Positions 16,952 through 24,692 of a DNA stretch of 64,000 nucleotides are shown one piece after another. The notes under the pieces are model-generated. The model saw only the letters and a list, made by a program, of their open reading frames with translations. It made no database searches and was not told where the DNA came from. The position numbers and the translations under genes are program-made. The stretch is from NCBI RefSeq assembly GCF_001854805.1, contig NZ_MBLO01000258.1, positions 1 through 64,000 of the forward strand. The letters are read 5' to 3'. Source of the stretch: Pseudofrankia coriaricola. GTDB lineage: Bacteria > Actinomycetota > Actinomycetes > Frankiales > Frankiaceae. Each line of letters starts with the position of its first letter. Within the stretch, counting starts at the first letter, position 1.

Positions 16952-17751
16952 CAACCAACGACAAAGAGCCGGTGCTGGTCAGCGGGCCGCGGCCCGGCGT
17001 CCGGCTCATCACCCTGAACCGGCCGCACCGGCTCAACGCGATCACCGTGCCGCTCGTCGAAGGCCTGCACGCGGCCCTCGACCGCGTCGACCATGACCTG
17101 GATGCCCGCGTCATCGTCCTCACCGGCGCCAGGCGGGGCTTCTGCGCCGGCTTCGACCTCAAGGACGGCTGGGATGGCGCCGGCACGGACAGCGCCGAGG
17201 AGCGCTACAGAGGCCAGCAACGGCTGGCCTCCCTGGTCACCCGCCTGCGCGAGGCACCGGTGCCGGTCGTGGCGGCCGTCAACGGACCGGCCGCCGGGGG
17301 TGGTTTCGGGCTCGCGCTGGCCGCGGACATCCGCCTGGCCGCGACCACCGCCAGCTTCCTGGTCGCGAACGCCCGCCTCGGCCTGTCCGCCGGCGAAATG
17401 GGAATCAGCTATCTACTTCCCCGCCTCGTCGGCGAGGGCCGCGCGGCCGAGATGATGTACACCGGGCGCGCCGTCGACGCGGCCGAGGCCCTGGGCTGGG
17501 GGCTGGCGAACCACGTCGTCGCCCCGCACGCCGTCCTCGACGCCACCCTCGACCTGGCCGCGCAGATCACCGCGAACGCGCCGTTCGGTGTGCGGCTGAG
17601 CAAGGAGATGCTCCGGCTCGGCTCCGACGCGCCGAGCCTGGAGCAAGCCCTCGTGCTGGAGAACCGCACCCAGGTCCTCGCCGGCTACAACCACGACCTC
17701 ACGACCGCCATCCACGCCTTCCGCGCCGGCCAGCCCTCGCGCTTCGGGTAA
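16948..17751 (+). CDS. Enoyl-CoA hydratase/isomerase (crotonase family)
   Basis: A 267-residue crotonase-fold enzyme. It has the CoA-binding segment RRGFCAGFDLKDG and the oxyanion segment NGPAAGGGFGLALAADIRLA. The ARLGLSAGEMGISYLLPRLVG stretch carries a catalytic glutamate (AGE). This E-containing pattern is common in actinobacterial EchA proteins that hydrate 2-enoyl-CoA esters. The GTG start overlaps the upstream stop (GTGA) after AAGGAGA, so it is translationally coupled to the hydrolase. It is the last gene of the operon that begins with the CoA-transferases. Confidence 0.9.
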   Translation: MTTNDKEPVLVSGPRPGVRLITLNRPHRLNAITVPLVEGLHAALDRVDHDLDARVIVLTGARRGFCAGFDLKDGWDGAGTDSAEERYRGQQRLASLVTRLREAPVPVVAAVNGPAAGGGFGLALAADIRLAATTASFLVANARLGLSAGEMGISYLLPRLVGEGRAAEMMYTGRAVDAAEALGWGLANHVVAPHAVLDATLDLAAQITANAPFGVRLSKEMLRLGSDAPSLEQALVLENRTQVLAGYNHDLTTAIHAFRAGQPSRFG

Positions 17752-17785
17752 CAGGCTCGATGACGCGGCCCGACCGCCACCCGCG

Positions 17786-18787
17786 CTATTGGGCCGGGGA
17801 TGCTGGCAGGCGGCGGGCAAAAAGAGAGATGTGCTCCCACAGGTGTTCCCGCGTACGGGCGAAGTTGTGCATATGACCCATCCGAGGAACGACGACGAGC
17901 GAGATGTCGGACGAAGACCGGTAGGCGGACGGTTCCGCCCGGGGGTCTGGGATCACATCGCGCTCACCGCTACCAACGAGCACCGGCACGTCGATCGCCG
18001 CCGCCTCAGCACTGACCGCGCCTTCGGTCATCATGGTGACCGCGCACGGAGGCACGGTCGTGCTTCCCCACGGTGTCCTGTCGTCGCCGCGGACGACGCC
18101 GGAGAAAGGGCGATAGGTCGACAGGTCCGCCTCCATGAGCTCCGGCTCCTCGTCCGGCCAGTGGAAACAGAACCTGAACTGGTCCTCATCAGGAGCCACG
18201 ACGCCCAGCACCTTGTCCGCGATGGGGTGCAGATCCGTACCACGGGTCGGCAGGGGATGCGTGGCGCGGCCACCGTCAGGCGTCGGGAAGTTGGTATAGA
18301 TCCCGCTCCAGCCAAGGAAGGCGACCCCGTCGAAGGTACGGTGGTTCGCCTGCTGCACGGTGAGCAGGCAGCCGCCCATCGACTGTCCCATTCCCACGGT
18401 CTTCACGACACGGACGGGCGCGACCTCAGGCACCAATGCGCCTTCCCCGAGGCGCGCGACGATGTGCTCGACTGTGGCATGGTTGGCGGCGGCCAGGTTC
18501 TCGTAGGTGAGCGCGAGCGGGTCATGCGGCCGGGCGCTGTCGCCGACGAGCAGGTGGTCACACGCCACGAAGACGAAACCGGCCGCGGTGTGGTACTCGG
18601 CCTGGCTGTAGCCGGGAAGGGCCTGGACGTCGAAGTAGCGGCGGCCAAAGCCGCCGCCCGGGAACCCGAATAACACAGTCACCGAGTCGGAGAGGCGGTC
18701 GGGCAGATAGACGGTGGCGGCCGTCCACAGCTCCCCCGGCAGATCCGTCCGTCCGGTCACGGTTACGGTCACGTTGTAGGCACGCAT
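17786..18787 (-). CDS. Alpha/beta-hydrolase, atypical
   Basis: A 333-residue protein with a weaker alpha/beta-hydrolase pattern. VTVLFGFPGGGFG takes the oxyanion position, GMGQSMGGC is the nucleophile elbow (Ser in GQSMGG), VPVLVGSGERDV is the acid region, and PRMGHMHNFA carries the histidine. The N-terminus is MRAYNVTVTVTGRTDLPG. It may act as an esterase; the substrate is unknown. The ATG at 18787 is chosen because the frame upstream of it is antisense to the LivF gene. It lies just downstream of LivF on the same strand (76-base gap) and converges on the hydratase gene. Confidence 0.75.
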   Translation of the reverse strand: MRAYNVTVTVTGRTDLPGELWTAATVYLPDRLSDSVTVLFGFPGGGFGRRYFDVQALPGYSQAEYHTAAGFVFVACDHLLVGDSARPHDPLALTYENLAAANHATVEHIVARLGEGALVPEVAPVRVVKTVGMGQSMGGCLLTVQQANHRTFDGVAFLGWSGIYTNFPTPDGGRATHPLPTRGTDLHPIADKVLGVVAPDEDQFRFCFHWPDEEPELMEADLSTYRPFSGVVRGDDRTPWGSTTVPPCAVTMMTEGAVSAEAAAIDVPVLVGSGERDVIPDPRAEPSAYRSSSDISLVVVPRMGHMHNFARTREHLWEHISLFARRLPASPAQ

Positions 18788-18863
18788 CAAGGTCTGCCTT
18801 TCATCACGGATAGCCAGGGACAGACGAGAAGGAGGACGAGAAGGCGGGCGGTGGTATTCGCCG

Positions 18864-19640
18864 TCAGGGCACGGTGGGTTCCGGCGCGCCGAGCGCCCTG
18901 TCCGTGGCCTGCCGGTCGCCGCCGACGACGCCACCGGCCAGGTAGCTGCCCTCGACCTCGGCCAGGCGGCCGCGGAGCTCGGCCGCGGTGCCGGACAGTT
19001 CGACCCGTCCGCGACGCAGCACATACGCCCGGTCGGCCACCTCGAGAACCTTGGTGACGTGCTGTTCGACCAGCAGCACGCCGACACCGTCCTCGTCGGC
19101 GGCCGCACGCACCGCGCGCAGCAGGCGGGCCACCGCCAACGGCGCCAGGCCAAGCGACAGCTCGTCCGCGAGCAGGAGGCGGGGCCGGCGGGCCAGCGCT
19201 CTGGCGAGGGTGAGCATCTGCTGCTCCCCGCCGGAGAGCAGCCCGGCGGGGGTTTTCAGCTTTGCCCGCAGCTCGGGGAACAGGGACAGCGCCCGGCCGA
19301 TGTCGCACCGGCCGACCCGAAGGTTCTCCGCGGTCGACAGGTTCATGAACACCGACCGCTCCTCCGTGACGAGCGCCAGGCCACGGGCCGCGCGCCGATG
19401 CAGGGGTGCCCGGGTCGGGGTGCCGTCCGCGAGCACAGTCCCGGACACCGCGCGCAGTCCGCCCGCCAACGTCAGCAGCGTCGTCGTCTTGCCGGCGCCG
19501 TTCGGGCCGAGCAGCGCGACGACCTCACCCGGCCGGACGGTGAGGTCGAGGTCACGGACCACCGGGACCCCCTGGTACCCGGCGCACAGGCCACTGGCTT
19601 CGAGCAGCGCGGTCTCGCCGTCGGTTCTGGCCGCTGTCAT
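18864..19640 (-). CDS. livF: LivF-type ABC transporter ATPase
   Basis: A 258-residue ATPase of the branched-chain amino acid (HAAT) importer family. It has Walker A GPNGAGKTT, a Q-loop region before LVTEERSVFMNL, ABC signature LSGGEQQML, Walker B RLLLADEL (Glu) and switch His in LLVEQHVTK. LivF works paired with LivG at the membrane. Its partner is most likely the LivHMG fusion at 24693-27488, about 5 kb away and on the opposite strand. The TauD gene diverges from it, with an AT-rich island between. HAAT systems in actinobacterial catabolic clusters often import organic acids rather than amino acids. Confidence 0.88.
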   Translation of the reverse strand: MTAARTDGETALLEASGLCAGYQGVPVVRDLDLTVRPGEVVALLGPNGAGKTTTLLTLAGGLRAVSGTVLADGTPTRAPLHRRAARGLALVTEERSVFMNLSTAENLRVGRCDIGRALSLFPELRAKLKTPAGLLSGGEQQMLTLARALARRPRLLLADELSLGLAPLAVARLLRAVRAAADEDGVGVLLVEQHVTKVLEVADRAYVLRRGRVELSGTAAELRGRLAEVEGSYLAGGVVGGDRQATDRALGAPEPTVP

Positions 19641-19760
19641 GGCTCGTCCCTCCTCGAGGACCGCCTGCGGCGAGCAGGCGGGCCAGCCCGTCCCGCCATG
19701 CCAGGGGCCGGGCAGCGCGGACGCATCCGAGGCGCCCTCCGCAGCCGGCGCAGCGTGCCT

Positions 19761-19790
19761 CTTAGCGATAGATTAGTAAGATAATTGAAC
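19761..19790. promoter_or_regulatory. AT-rich promoter/operator island 3
   Basis: CTTAGCGATAGATTAGTAAG followed by ATAATTGAAC lies between the divergent livF and TauD-type genes. It shares TTAG words and AT-richness with five other islands in the window. Confidence 0.5.
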
Positions 19791-19919
19791 GTTCGCCAGC
19801 GAACATCGAGCTACCAGCCACCCATGCGCCACGCGCGTCCGCCTGACGCCGGCATCCCATCGACGCAACCGCTGTCACCCCGCCAGCGCGGGACCGGACA
19901 ACCAGGGAGCGACTCCACC

Positions 19920-20897
19920 TTGATCGAGACAAGGCTGCCAGGGGCGTTCGGCGCGACCCTGACGGACATCGACCTCGCGGCTCCACGGTCGGACCAGCAG
20001 ATACGCGCGATCGTCGACGCGCTGTTCCGCCACCGGGTGCTCCTCATCCCTGGTCAGCGGCTGAGCCGCGCCCAGTACGTGCGCTTCGGGGCCGAGTGGG
20101 GCACGCCGATCTCCTTCTTCGTGCCCGGCGCCCGGGATCACGAGTTCCCCGAGATCATCCGGATCACGAATTCGCCGGCGACCCCTGAGGTGTCGCGGGA
20201 CGGCGCGATGCACTGGCACTCGGACAGCTCCTACGAGGCGGAGCCCGCCGCGGTGACCATGCTCTACCCCCGTGAGATGCCCGCGGCCGGAAACGCCACC
20301 CGCTTCGCCGACAGCGCCGCCGCCTACGCCGCTCTGCCCGACCGGCTACGCGCCCACGTCGACCGGCTGGCCGTCATCCACGACCCCCGGGGCGGCAAGG
20401 TCACGACCGACGGCGAGGTCCGCGGCCGGGGCGCGACTCGGGAGCTGCCGCGCGTCACGCACCCGCTCGTGGCGACCCACCCGGTCACCGGCCGGCGCTC
20501 CCTGTTCGGCTTCTCCGGCACCGCTGCCGGGATCGTCGACATGGCCGAGGACGCGGCGATCGAGCTGCTGCTGGAGCTCAAGGAGTTCGCGTTGCAGCCA
20601 CGCTTCCGGCAGGAGGCACGCGCCGGCGTCGACGACGTCCTGATCTGGGACAACTGGTCGGTCGTCCACAGCGCGACGCGCACCCACTACAGCGACCGCG
20701 ACGGCGAGCGCCGGCTGGTCCACCGCATCAGCACCCGCGGAATCCCCCAGGTCTACGCGGACCGCGCGCCGCGACCCGGGCACAGGAACCCGGCGCCGGC
20801 TGACCGGCCCGGACCCCAGACGCCCGGGTCCCCACAACCGATGCCACCGACCCCGAACGATCCGGCCAGCGCATCTCCGGCCGTCCGCCCGCATTAA
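19920..20897 (+). CDS. TauD/TfdA-type Fe(II)/2-oxoglutarate dioxygenase
   Basis: A 325-residue member of the taurine/2,4-D dioxygenase family, which oxidises its substrate while decarboxylating 2-oxoglutarate. The facial-triad HxD is in MHWHSDSSYE, the distal histidine in WSVVHSATRTHY, and the 2-oxoglutarate-binding arginine in RRLVHRIS. The TTG at 19920 gives the usual MIETRLPGAFG-like start; a weak GGGAG lies ten bases upstream, and an ATG at 19824 is an alternative that adds a disordered leader. The C-terminal 50 residues are proline-rich and beyond the catalytic fold. A 143-base copy of its 3' region survives at 561-703. Confidence 0.85.
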   Translation: MIETRLPGAFGATLTDIDLAAPRSDQQIRAIVDALFRHRVLLIPGQRLSRAQYVRFGAEWGTPISFFVPGARDHEFPEIIRITNSPATPEVSRDGAMHWHSDSSYEAEPAAVTMLYPREMPAAGNATRFADSAAAYAALPDRLRAHVDRLAVIHDPRGGKVTTDGEVRGRGATRELPRVTHPLVATHPVTGRRSLFGFSGTAAGIVDMAEDAAIELLLELKEFALQPRFRQEARAGVDDVLIWDNWSVVHSATRTHYSDRDGERRLVHRISTRGIPQVYADRAPRPGHRNPAPADRPGPQTPGSPQPMPPTPNDPASASPAVRPH

Positions 20898-20970
20898 GGG
20901 GCGGCTGACCTCGCACTCTCTGGACCGGCCCGGGCAGGCCCGGCCGGACGACCGTCGACAGGAGCACATC

Positions 20971-21405
20971 ATGAGCCTTGACGAGTCACCGAGCACACCG
21001 GATGGCCGATCCGAGAGCGTCCGCGAGGAAGTCCCGCTGGCGGGCATCCGGGTCGTGGAGCTGGCGGGGATCGGGCCAATCCAGTTGGGCCTCACCCGCA
21101 CCCGCGACGAGTGGGCACATGCCTTCGCCGCCGTGGACGGCTGCGTCACGCCGGTGCTGAACCTCGACGAGGCCCCCCACGACCCCCATCTGGCCGCCCG
21201 GGGCACCTTCACCGACGCCTTCGGCGTCATCCAGCCCCAGCCCGCCCCACGCTTCTCCCGCACTCCCGGCGGGATCCGCTCCGCGCTGCCGGCGCCCGGC
21301 GCCGACAGCCACGCGGCCCTGTCGGCCTGGGGCTTCTCCGCCGCTGAAATCGACGACCTGGTCGCCGCCAGCGCCGTCCATGAGCCGGATTCCGCCCCGG
21401 CCTGA
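20971..21405 (+). pseudogene. Alpha-methylacyl-CoA racemase-like gene with internal in-frame deletion
   Basis: The 144-codon frame starts with VPLAGIRVVELAGIGP, the conserved N-terminus of alpha-methylacyl-CoA racemases (CaiB/BaiF superfamily). It then jumps directly to TRTRDEWAHAF, CVTPVLNLDEAPHDPHLAARGTF and PRFSRTPG, the C-terminal third of the same family. Intact members are about 360 residues, so roughly 200 residues, including the catalytic aspartate/histidine region, are lost while the frame is kept. The start and stop are intact, so a short peptide might be made, but it cannot be a racemase. Confidence 0.85.
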
Positions 21406-21587
21406 CCCAGGAGGTAGGTGCCCTGGGAGGGGAAGACGAGCCCAGCCCACCTACCCGAACAACGAACGCTGCTCGACGCCATCTTCAGGGGCGCGCACGA
21501 CGACGTACGGCGGAGGATCAGGGACGGCAACTTCGGCCGAGCCGTTCCGTTCTGCGTTTCGGAGCCATCGCGAAAGGGTTGGTGCGC

Positions 21588-22523
21588 ATGCGATTCGATG
21601 GAACCCGGGGACCCAAAATCGGTGTCTTCGCTGACTGTACCGATATCTCGATGCCGATACTCGACCTCGCCAAGGCCTGCGAGGAACGCGGTTTCACAGG
21701 TTTGTTCCTCAACGAGCACACCCACATCCCGGTCGACTCGTCGCGAAGCCAGTATCCGCCGGGCGGGCCAATACCCGAGCGGTATGCCCGATTCTGGGAT
21801 CCGTATATCGCCCTGTCCTTTGTGGCCGCGCAGACCTCGCTCGAGATCGGTCCCACCGTCTCACTCGTCGGCGAACATGACCCGATTGCGCTCGCCAAGG
21901 CCGTCGCGACGTTGGACGTGCTGAGCGAGGGGCGTCTTGTGTTGGGCGTCGGCTGGGGCTGGAACCGCGAGGAGTTCGAGGCGCATGGTTTCCCCGCGAA
22001 CCGGCGCGCCCAGGTTCTGGGTGAGACGCTGCAGCTGATGACGTCACTGTGGACGGAGGAGATCGCCTCCTACAGCGGAGAATTCCTCGACCTCAAACCG
22101 AGCCGCTCCTGGCCGAAGCCCTATCAGAAGCCCAGGCCGCCGATCCTGCTCGGCGTTCCCCCGAGCCCAAGGAACTTCGAGCGGATCGCGGCGTGGGCGG
22201 ACGGCTGGGTGCCGATGGGCAATGCCCTTTTCGACTCCGACCTGCCGCGTCACCTCGATGCGATCGCCGAACAGTGGGAGGCGCGCGGGCGGACCGAGGC
22301 GTTCCGACTCTCGATCCTGCTGACGGGGTTTAGGCGGCCCGGCGACGCCAACGCCATGACGGCGGTGGCGATGGGACCGGCGCAGGCATCCGACGTCCTC
22401 GAGCGGGCCGAGAAGGTCCGGGCGGAGCGGCTCATCGTCGGCGGTCTTGGACACGTGGGCGCCGACAAAATCCTCCCGCGGCTCGACCGCCTCGCCGACG
22501 CGTTCGGCAAAGCGCTGCGATGA
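21588..22523 (+). CDS. LLM-class (probably F420-dependent) oxidoreductase
   Basis: A 311-residue luciferase-like TIM-barrel protein. The segments GFTGLFLNEHTHIPV, TVSLVGEHDPIALAKAVATLD, LGVGWGWNREEFEAHGFP and RPPILLGVPPSP fit the LLM F420-dependent family common in mycobacteria and relatives. Such enzymes transfer hydride between F420 and a carbonyl, or act as monooxygenases. The ATG at 21588 is preferred (GAAAGGG upstream); in-frame GTG 21582 and TTG 21579 are alternatives. It stands alone between two relics. Its codon use is slightly less GC-biased than the neighbours (more TTC/TTT and CGA mixtures), which may mean a different origin. Confidence 0.85.
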   Translation: MRFDGTRGPKIGVFADCTDISMPILDLAKACEERGFTGLFLNEHTHIPVDSSRSQYPPGGPIPERYARFWDPYIALSFVAAQTSLEIGPTVSLVGEHDPIALAKAVATLDVLSEGRLVLGVGWGWNREEFEAHGFPANRRAQVLGETLQLMTSLWTEEIASYSGEFLDLKPSRSWPKPYQKPRPPILLGVPPSPRNFERIAAWADGWVPMGNALFDSDLPRHLDAIAEQWEARGRTEAFRLSILLTGFRRPGDANAMTAVAMGPAQASDVLERAEKVRAERLIVGGLGHVGADKILPRLDRLADAFGKALR

Positions 22524-22739
22524 CCGGCGACTTGTTGAAAAACGGCTACGGTCGACGCGAGCGCTCGTCCCTCCCATAAGGTCTCCCCTTCGCCTGCCCG
22601 TACACAAGCTGTAGCGGTCTGGTCATGCTTGAGGCTCCGCCGTCGCTACCCCCCGCGGCCGGGTCCGGGCCCGGCACGGACCTAGGGCTGGCGGCCCGCG
22701 CACTCGGCCGCGGGGAGGACGACCGTCGCGCGGGAGGCT

Positions 22740-22868
22740 CACTGGACCTCGCGACCACCACCGAGCGGCCCAAGGCCCTGTGGCTCCAGCACGACGCGGA
22801 CGGCCCGGAAACGTACGACGCGTTCCTCGCCTGCGGCGCCGGCACCGACCCCCAGGTCGAGGTCCCCC
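22740..22868. pseudogene. Mosaic relic: SDR gene end joined to an acyl-CoA synthetase piece
   Basis: On the minus strand 22740-22766 reads LGGGREVQ-stop, identical at protein level to the last eight residues of the SDR encoded at 57174-57935. Immediately beside it, on the plus strand, 22770-22868 reads KALWLQHDADGPETYDAFLA, nearly identical to residues 129-148 of the synthetase encoded at 59839-61401 (one Asp-to-Glu and one Glu-to-Asp change in that run). Two gene ends that are about 3 kb apart elsewhere are thus fused here. The 520-base gap 22524-23042 otherwise holds no gene I can support. Confidence 0.75.
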
Positions 22869-23042
22869 GACACCGCACACCCGACAGCTGACGGGTAGAT
22901 CCGCCCGTACCACGCGGGACGTCCTTGCGCCGGCGTCAAAAGGTTGACAAGGTCGCAGAATCATATGAATTTGTTAGCCACATCACCTCGCGGGGCGCCG
23001 AGGCAGGCGACCAGCCTCCGGCGACCGGAAGGAGCATGATCC

Positions 23043-24689
23043 GTGCCCATTACGCCGCGGGCGCTGTGGACCGCCGGGCGCAGCGCCGACCTCCTCGAGT
23101 GCGCCATCGGCGATCTTCTGGCTCAGTACGCGCGCTCCGCCGCCGCGTCCCAGGCCGCGGTGCAGTGGGAGGACGGCGCCGAGCTGCGCCACCTGACCTG
23201 GTCCGAACTGCACCAGGCCGCGGCGCGCGGCGCACAGTGGCTGCTGACCCGCGCCCGGCCGGGGGAACGCGTCGCGGCCTGGGGGCCGAACAGCATCGGC
23301 TGGGTCCTCCTGGAGTACGCCAGCGCGCTGGCCGGGACCGTGCTGACGCCGCTGAACCCGGCCCTCGTCGACGCCGAGTGCGAGTACCTCCTGAACAGCG
23401 CGGACGTCACCCTGCTGTTCACGGTCGCCGACTCCGCCGGCAAACCACTGCTGGAGCGTGCGGCCTGGTTACGGGCCGGCCTGCCCACGATCCGCGCTGT
23501 GGTCGAGCTCGACACCTGGGCGACGGAGGTCATCACCGGTGGACCCGCGACGGCAGGCGACGAACCGAGCGTTTTGCCGCCCGTGGGCCCGCACGAGCCG
23601 TTCCTGGTGCAGTTCACGTCAGGCACAACCGGCCGCCCCAAGGGGGCGATCCTCAGCCACTTCGCCGCGCTGAACAGCGCCCGCCTGTCTGCGCTGGCGC
23701 TCGAGCCGACGGACGCGGAGGTCTGGTGCACCGCGCTGCCGCTGCACCACGTCGGCGGCTCCGTGTCGGCGGTGCTCGGCGCCCTCGCCGTGCGGGGCAG
23801 CTACGTCGTGGCGCCGTCCGCCCAGCCGGAGGCGCTGCTGCGGCTGCTCGAACGCAGCCGGGCGACACACACGGGAATCGTCCCGACGGTGCTGCAGCGC
23901 ATGCTCGCGCACCCCGAGTTCGCGCGGGCCGACCTCGGCACGCTGCGCACGATGATGGGCGGTGGCGCGTCCATCCCGCCGGCGTTGGTGCGTGACCTGG
24001 AGACGCGCCTCGGCGCGACCCTGCTCATCGGCTACGGCCAGTCCGAGTCGGTCTCCATCACGCAGACCTCCCCGCGAGACACAGCCGAGGACAAGGCGGC
24101 GACCATCGGACGCCCCCTGCCCCACCGCGACGTCTGCGTCCGCCGGCTCGACGCGGCCGTCCCCACGGATCCGGAAGGCATCGCCGCGCACGACGAGGTC
24201 GGCGAGGTGTGCACCCGGTCCGCGCTGACGATGATCGGCTACCTCGGCAGCCCCGAGGGCGACGCCGAGGTCTTCGACGCCGAGGGCTGGCTGCACACCG
24301 GCGACCTGGCGTCCATGGACTCCCGAGGCGTGCTCACCTTCCGAGGCCGCGTGCGCGAGGTGATCATCAGGGGAGGCGAGAACATCTACCCCCGGGAGGT
24401 CGAGGAGGCGCTCCTGAGCCTTCCGGAGATCGCCGAGGTCGCCGTCGTCGGTTTTCCGGACCCGATGTGGGGGGAGCAGGTCGCGGCGTTCGTCCGCGCT
24501 GTCCCGGGAGCCACCCTGACCGAGGAGGTGCTGCGGGCCTACGCCCGCCGCGTGCTCGCCCCGTTCAAGGTGCCGGTGCTGTGGCGTCAGACCACCAACT
24601 TCCCGATGACGGCGTCACAGAAGATCCGCAAGAACGTCCTGCGGGCCGAGCTGGTCGCCGAACTCGCCGGCCAGAAGTTAGCGGGCTGA
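23043..24689 (+). CDS. AMP-forming acyl-CoA synthetase
   Basis: A 548-residue ANL-superfamily ligase that activates a carboxylic acid to its CoA thioester with ATP. The P-loop FTSGTTGRPKG is at about residue 191, GYGQSES at about 335, WLHTGDLASMD at about 418, and the C-terminal lysine region TASQKIRKN at about 530; all are intact. The acid is unknown. The start is the GTG at 23043 after GGAAGGAG. Its stop is three bases before the LivHMG fusion start, so activation and uptake genes are co-transcribed, an arrangement suggesting the imported solute is the acid this enzyme activates. Confidence 0.92.
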   Translation: MPITPRALWTAGRSADLLECAIGDLLAQYARSAAASQAAVQWEDGAELRHLTWSELHQAAARGAQWLLTRARPGERVAAWGPNSIGWVLLEYASALAGTVLTPLNPALVDAECEYLLNSADVTLLFTVADSAGKPLLERAAWLRAGLPTIRAVVELDTWATEVITGGPATAGDEPSVLPPVGPHEPFLVQFTSGTTGRPKGAILSHFAALNSARLSALALEPTDAEVWCTALPLHHVGGSVSAVLGALAVRGSYVVAPSAQPEALLRLLERSRATHTGIVPTVLQRMLAHPEFARADLGTLRTMMGGGASIPPALVRDLETRLGATLLIGYGQSESVSITQTSPRDTAEDKAATIGRPLPHRDVCVRRLDAAVPTDPEGIAAHDEVGEVCTRSALTMIGYLGSPEGDAEVFDAEGWLHTGDLASMDSRGVLTFRGRVREVIIRGGENIYPREVEEALLSLPEIAEVAVVGFPDPMWGEQVAAFVRAVPGATLTEEVLRAYARRVLAPFKVPVLWRQTTNFPMTASQKIRKNVLRAELVAELAGQKLAG

Positions 24690-24692
24690 GCC

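Noticed and set aside
22944-22965. TTGACA followed by an AT-rich stretch as a sigma-70-like promoter
   Set aside because: The spacing to the best -10 (TATGAA) is only about 14 bases, and no other support exists; it may still contribute to expression of the synthetase gene.
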